Part shown: one piece after another, positions 61,501-64,000 of the stretch | How positions within the stretch are numbered: the stretch's first letter is position 1 | Layout of the letters: the number at the start of each line of letters is the position of its first letter | The notes under the pieces: model-generated | Database searches by the model: none | Seen by the model: only the letters and a program-made list of their open reading frames with translations | What the model was told of the DNA's origin: nothing | Assembly: GCA_963924555.1 (NCBI GenBank) | Contig: OZ004591.1 | Coordinates: 6,138,001 to 6,202,000, forward strand | Length of the DNA stretch: 64,000 nucleotides | Direction of reading: 5' to 3' | Source: Crambe crambe | Lineage: Eukaryota > Porifera > Demospongiae > Poecilosclerida > Crambeidae | Made by a program: the position numbers and the translations under genes

Positions 61501-64000
61501 CAGAAAGGAGAAGGTGCACTAATAGAATCAGAAACAGAAGGAGCTGCAGAAGTTATTGAAGACGAGGAATCAGAGACAGAAGAGATTGATATGTCCAAGC
61601 TGAAATCCAGAGGAAAGAAAAAGAAGGATGCTGCTGTTGGAGAAACTGCAAGATCTAACTTTGGAGGACAGCCAGGATGGAATGAAGACCAGTATATGAA
61701 TCATAGAGACATTTTTCAGAATTCTAAAAGTGCTTCATTCGACAATCCACCCCCTACAATCAACAGTTTTAAGCCTGAAGGATATGTCCTGACAACTTCA
61801 CCTCCGATGGTAAATCCAGTGTATTCAGTCGAAAGTGAAGAGATTTATGATGATGTGGATATCAAACCTAGATACTCGGTCTCCAGCAATGTTCCTAAAG
61901 ATCGACATTTGAAGATTTGCTCTCAGGTATCAAGTAACGCTTCCATTCTGCCAGGAAATCAAAAGAATCCCGACAGAGAGGAAGATGTGGACACCATCGA
62001 AGAGATATATGATGACATAGGTGTTGCAGGAGAATCTATTCCAGCCAAGGGGAACAAAAATGCAGGTGATAGGATCAAAGAGGCAGCAGAAGATATTGAA
62101 GAAGTGTATGATGATACAATTGATTTCCAGCAAAGCATATCCAAACTAAAGGCAACGATTTCAATTTTTCCGCCTACTCAAAAACAGACTCGACCCCCAA
62201 TTCCTGTGCCGACCATGTCTAATTTCGATGAGAATTCAGAGGAGTATGTGGATGTCACCACAACAGTATCAAATCCCCCCGTACCAGTACACAAGCTTCC
62301 AAGTTTTGGCATCCAACTCGACAGCAGGCATGTGTTGAACTCAAGACCTCCAGTGCCTGTGATGAATAGTAATGAAGAAATGTACACCGACATGAATCCA
62401 GCACAAAAATCGTCTGCAAATGGTGACGATGAGGGTCCAATATACGAAGACACGGAATCTGCTTTTCCCTGTGACAATATTCTGTTACATTCTATTGCCA
62501 GCACTTCTAGCGTAAAGTCATCCAACCAGCAATACTTACACAACAGAATGTCAACAGGAAACAGTCCTCTAGATTGTGATGACTACACGGATGTAGACTC
62601 GATTCCAGCTGCCAATGGCACTGCTCAGAAGGTTCTTCCTTGGATACCCACTTCTTCCCCTCCCATGTTCAGCCGAGCGGCTGTTTCAAATTCTGCCGCT
62701 ACTAACGGTCGTCCACAAGGAAGAAGTATGTTCTCCAGTTCTGATGTGTCAGTACAGAGTGGTATCAATGACCACCAGGAAAAAGACATTCTTTCTCCTC
62801 TTCCCTCACATAAATCACGTCTCTCGTCCTCGGGAAGTGACGTCTTTTTGCCAGGATCACCTCCTCTTCCACCAAGGAACTCTTCACAATACAGTCCTCA
62901 CCAGATCAAGCGTCGTCCAGCAACAAAGTCTAAATCCACAGGCTCCGTGTCTCAAGTTCTGCCTAACCACTCAAGAAGAACTAGCTCACCTGCAATGAGC
63001 GGTCATGCTGTGCAGGAGGTCAGTAATCAGAACAGAATGATAATGAAAAAGTACTCGGATCCTACCCGACCTTCAACTCAAATACCTTCACACTCATCCA
63101 TCCACCATCTGCCCCTCCCTCCTGTCCCTGTCGTCAACAATCTCCACTCGTCCAGCCAGGACGACATTTACGATTACATTCCCGATTCCAAGATGTTGGA
63201 ACCACCGAACTCGGCAAATGCAAAAGGAGGTTTTCCATATATCCCCCCTCTTCAGAGAAAGTCGCATCCCTCGCTGTCGCATACCAAATCGGCCCCCAAT
63301 GCAACTATCAATGATGGTCTGAGTACGATTGATCGCCGGCCTCCTGCTCTTCCACCCATGACACTATCCAGGAATAGGCCTCCCGCCCCTCTTCCTGATG
63401 GATCTGGGAATATTACGGTCACACCTGCATTCTCTGAGGTCCCCAAGGTCCCCCATTCTCATACAAATGGTACTTCTCCAACACATGCAGCTGAAATTCC
63501 CCCACCTCCTGTCCTGAAGAAAAACTCCATCTCATCTTTACAGCAATCTCTTCCCATTCCGAAGAAAAACTTCACCCCATCTCTAATTCCTGTTCAAACT
63601 CCTTCCATCCCCTTGCCAATTAAGAGCCACTCATCTTCTCATCTCGTACATGCTCCCCCTCCTGTTCCACCCCACTCCCCTCCCCGTCACGTGACTCCTC
63701 CTCGTATGGAAAACCCCCATGCTCATCCTCCTCCTCATGTAGGTAACCCCTCTCCTTTAGGGTCTCCTCTACCCCCTAATAGGGGAAGTGTCTCACCTGC
63801 TCCACCTCCCATGGGCAATCCTATGATGAGTGCCACTCCCCCAGGGTCCAGAGGATCTCCTCTTCCTCTTCGTATGGGAAATGTCCCACCTTCTCCTCTG
63901 ATGTCTGCAGGAAGCGTACCTCCACCTCCTCCAATTCCAACCACAGGAAGTAATCCTTCCCCGTTTCTGAGAACTATGAGTGGTCCTCTACCTCCTCCGA
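46753..64000 (+). CDS. MYO16: Class XVI-like myosin: ankyrin repeats, motor, IQ, long tyrosine- and proline-rich tail (3' end beyond window)
   Basis: Twenty-four exons: 46753-47047, 47593-47678, 49067-49210, 50206-50311, 50633-50757, 50844-50969, 51352-51427, 51701-51959, 52190-52349, 52654-52764, 52825-52890, 53117-53344, 53659-53921, 53999-54107, 54268-54451, 54989-55124, 55186-55261, 55913-56233, 56605-56680, 57788-57936, 58315-58401, 58582-58787, 59103-59311 and 60989-64000. At least 2203 residues, all in frame. KVSF (78-81) is a PP1-docking motif, followed by about four ankyrin repeats (to about 330) split by a linker, as in MYPT and myosin XVI. Motor: P-loop GESGAGKT (560-567), switch I NNNSSRFG (610-617), switch II DIFGFE (836-841). 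One IQ motif starts at I1197. The tail has a three-fold 37-40-residue repeat (1227-1358, KIDSERFI), acidic Tyr motifs (1486-1929) and a proline-rich end. The start is the first in-frame ATG. Confidence 0.9.
48704..48876. repeat. MITE-like inverted repeat in myosin intron 2
   Basis: CATTCACCTTGCCCC, then TATAACT and CTCAATTCTTAACC (48704-48763), is mirrored at 48820-48876 with a few mismatches, around a roughly 55 bp centre. Intron 2 (47679-49066) also has AACGTTTCGACC with CTTCATCAGGGTG (48038-48072), words I associate with repeat ends. Confidence 0.6.
52360..52635. repeat. Minisatellite in myosin intron 9
   Basis: Irregular repeats of TAGTGTTTGAGTAGAACAT, about 19-30 bp, with an inverted piece at 52590-52630. 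Confidence 0.85.
52975..53028. repeat. (GA)n followed by poly-G in myosin intron 11
   Basis: (GA)n at 52975-53005 runs into about 22 G. Similar poly-G runs are intronic at 57957-57978. Reading frames through them are artefacts. Confidence 0.95.
53405..53540. repeat. 19 bp minisatellite in myosin intron 12
   Basis: Six or so copies of AGAAGTTCATGTCCTGATT, with AGAAGTACATG variants at the left. Confidence 0.9.
54640..54966. repeat. 18 bp minisatellite in myosin intron 15, open through both exons
   Basis: About 16 copies of CACTGTTATTAAGCCATC. The intron (54452-54988) is 537 bp, a multiple of three, and has no stop in the myosin frame. The array reads TVIKPS repeatedly between exons 15 and 16. 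GT-AG borders are present, so it is annotated as an intron. Confidence 0.9.
55300..55890. repeat. 35 bp minisatellite in myosin intron 17
   Basis: About 16 copies of AGAATGATCCCCTGTATGCA with TCACATGATCTCCAT. A block of about 230 bp (55390-55640) is repeated as a unit at 55620-55870. Confidence 0.9.
56245..56515. repeat. 19 bp minisatellite in myosin intron 18
   Basis: About 14 copies of CTCTCTTAGTGGAACCCCT, starting 12 bp after the exon 18 donor. Confidence 0.9.
56873..58579. repeat. Microsatellites in myosin introns 19-21
   Basis: (GT)n at 56873-56912 and 57607-57622, (TC)n at 57746-57783 and a 73 bp (TC)n at 58507-58579. The last is effectively the polypyrimidine tract of the exon 22 acceptor, only two bases before the AG. 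Confidence 0.9.
59312..60988. other. Myosin intron 23 (1.68 kb), no gene seen
   Basis: The longest intron in this gene; a short unit around ACATAGAGAAGCTTA with CATCCCTTTCT recurs several times between 60000 and 60560. No exon-like frame was recognised. Confidence 0.6.

Noticed and set aside
62178..62998. Open frames on either strand across the myosin tail
   Set aside because: Shadows of the single long plus-strand exon 60989-64000, which stays open to the window edge.
1..64000. tRNA, rRNA or other structured RNA genes
   Set aside because: No paired A/B-box and T-arm pattern or rRNA core sequence was seen; a covariance-model scan would be needed to exclude small ones.

Overview
The window looks like nuclear DNA of an animal, most probably a sponge (inference). 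Genes have many short GT-AG introns. The recognisable products are metazoan: an ankyrin myosin, a Frizzled-like seven-pass receptor, FN3 domains and an EF-hand protein. AT-rich intergenic DNA is full of TAGCTA runs, fold-back repeats and decayed transposons. No tRNA, rRNA, operon or CRISPR array was seen. Gene models were built by hand from splice sites, and the summed exon lengths keep the reading frame in every full model.

Layout. 1-397: 5' end of a minus-strand ZSWIM3-N-like gene. 1180-8105: one doubtful small membrane protein, then duplicated and satellite DNA. 8156-10343: a secreted-signal plus seven-pass Frizzled-like receptor without a cysteine-rich ligand domain. 10.7-12.2 kb: a MITE, a non-LTR retrotransposon remnant and palindromes. 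12865-13494: an intronless EF-hand protein with a TATA box. 15.6-18.4 kb: a 2.8 kb near-perfect palindrome. 18.9-30.5 kb: a transposon nest. It holds a 1.08 kb element with TAA duplications and two inverted copies of a dead DDE (integrase-core) transposon. A 5.96 kb element with terminal inverted repeats and a 9 bp target duplication sits inside the second copy; it carries a DUF6589-type protein gene and a convergent RecQ-like helicase gene.

30.7-40.4 kb is the most striking locus. Two tail-to-tail paralogous genes each encode a caspase-like domain, two FN3 domains, a membrane segment, a glycosylatable ectodomain and a second membrane segment. A relic of a third copy lies at 42.7-43.2 kb, beyond a satellite array. 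43.3-46.6 kb holds two metabolic enzymes on the minus strand: an S-glutathionyl-hydroquinone reductase and a pseudouridine-5'-phosphatase. The phosphatase shares a 152 bp divergent promoter with the last gene.

46753-64000 is a 24-exon class XVI-like myosin that runs off the right edge. It has a PP1-docking KVSF motif, ankyrin repeats, a full motor, one IQ motif, a three-fold tail repeat, at least eight acidic tyrosine motifs and a long proline-rich tail. Its introns are packed with minisatellites. The gene families are recognised from memory of their motifs; no database search was run.
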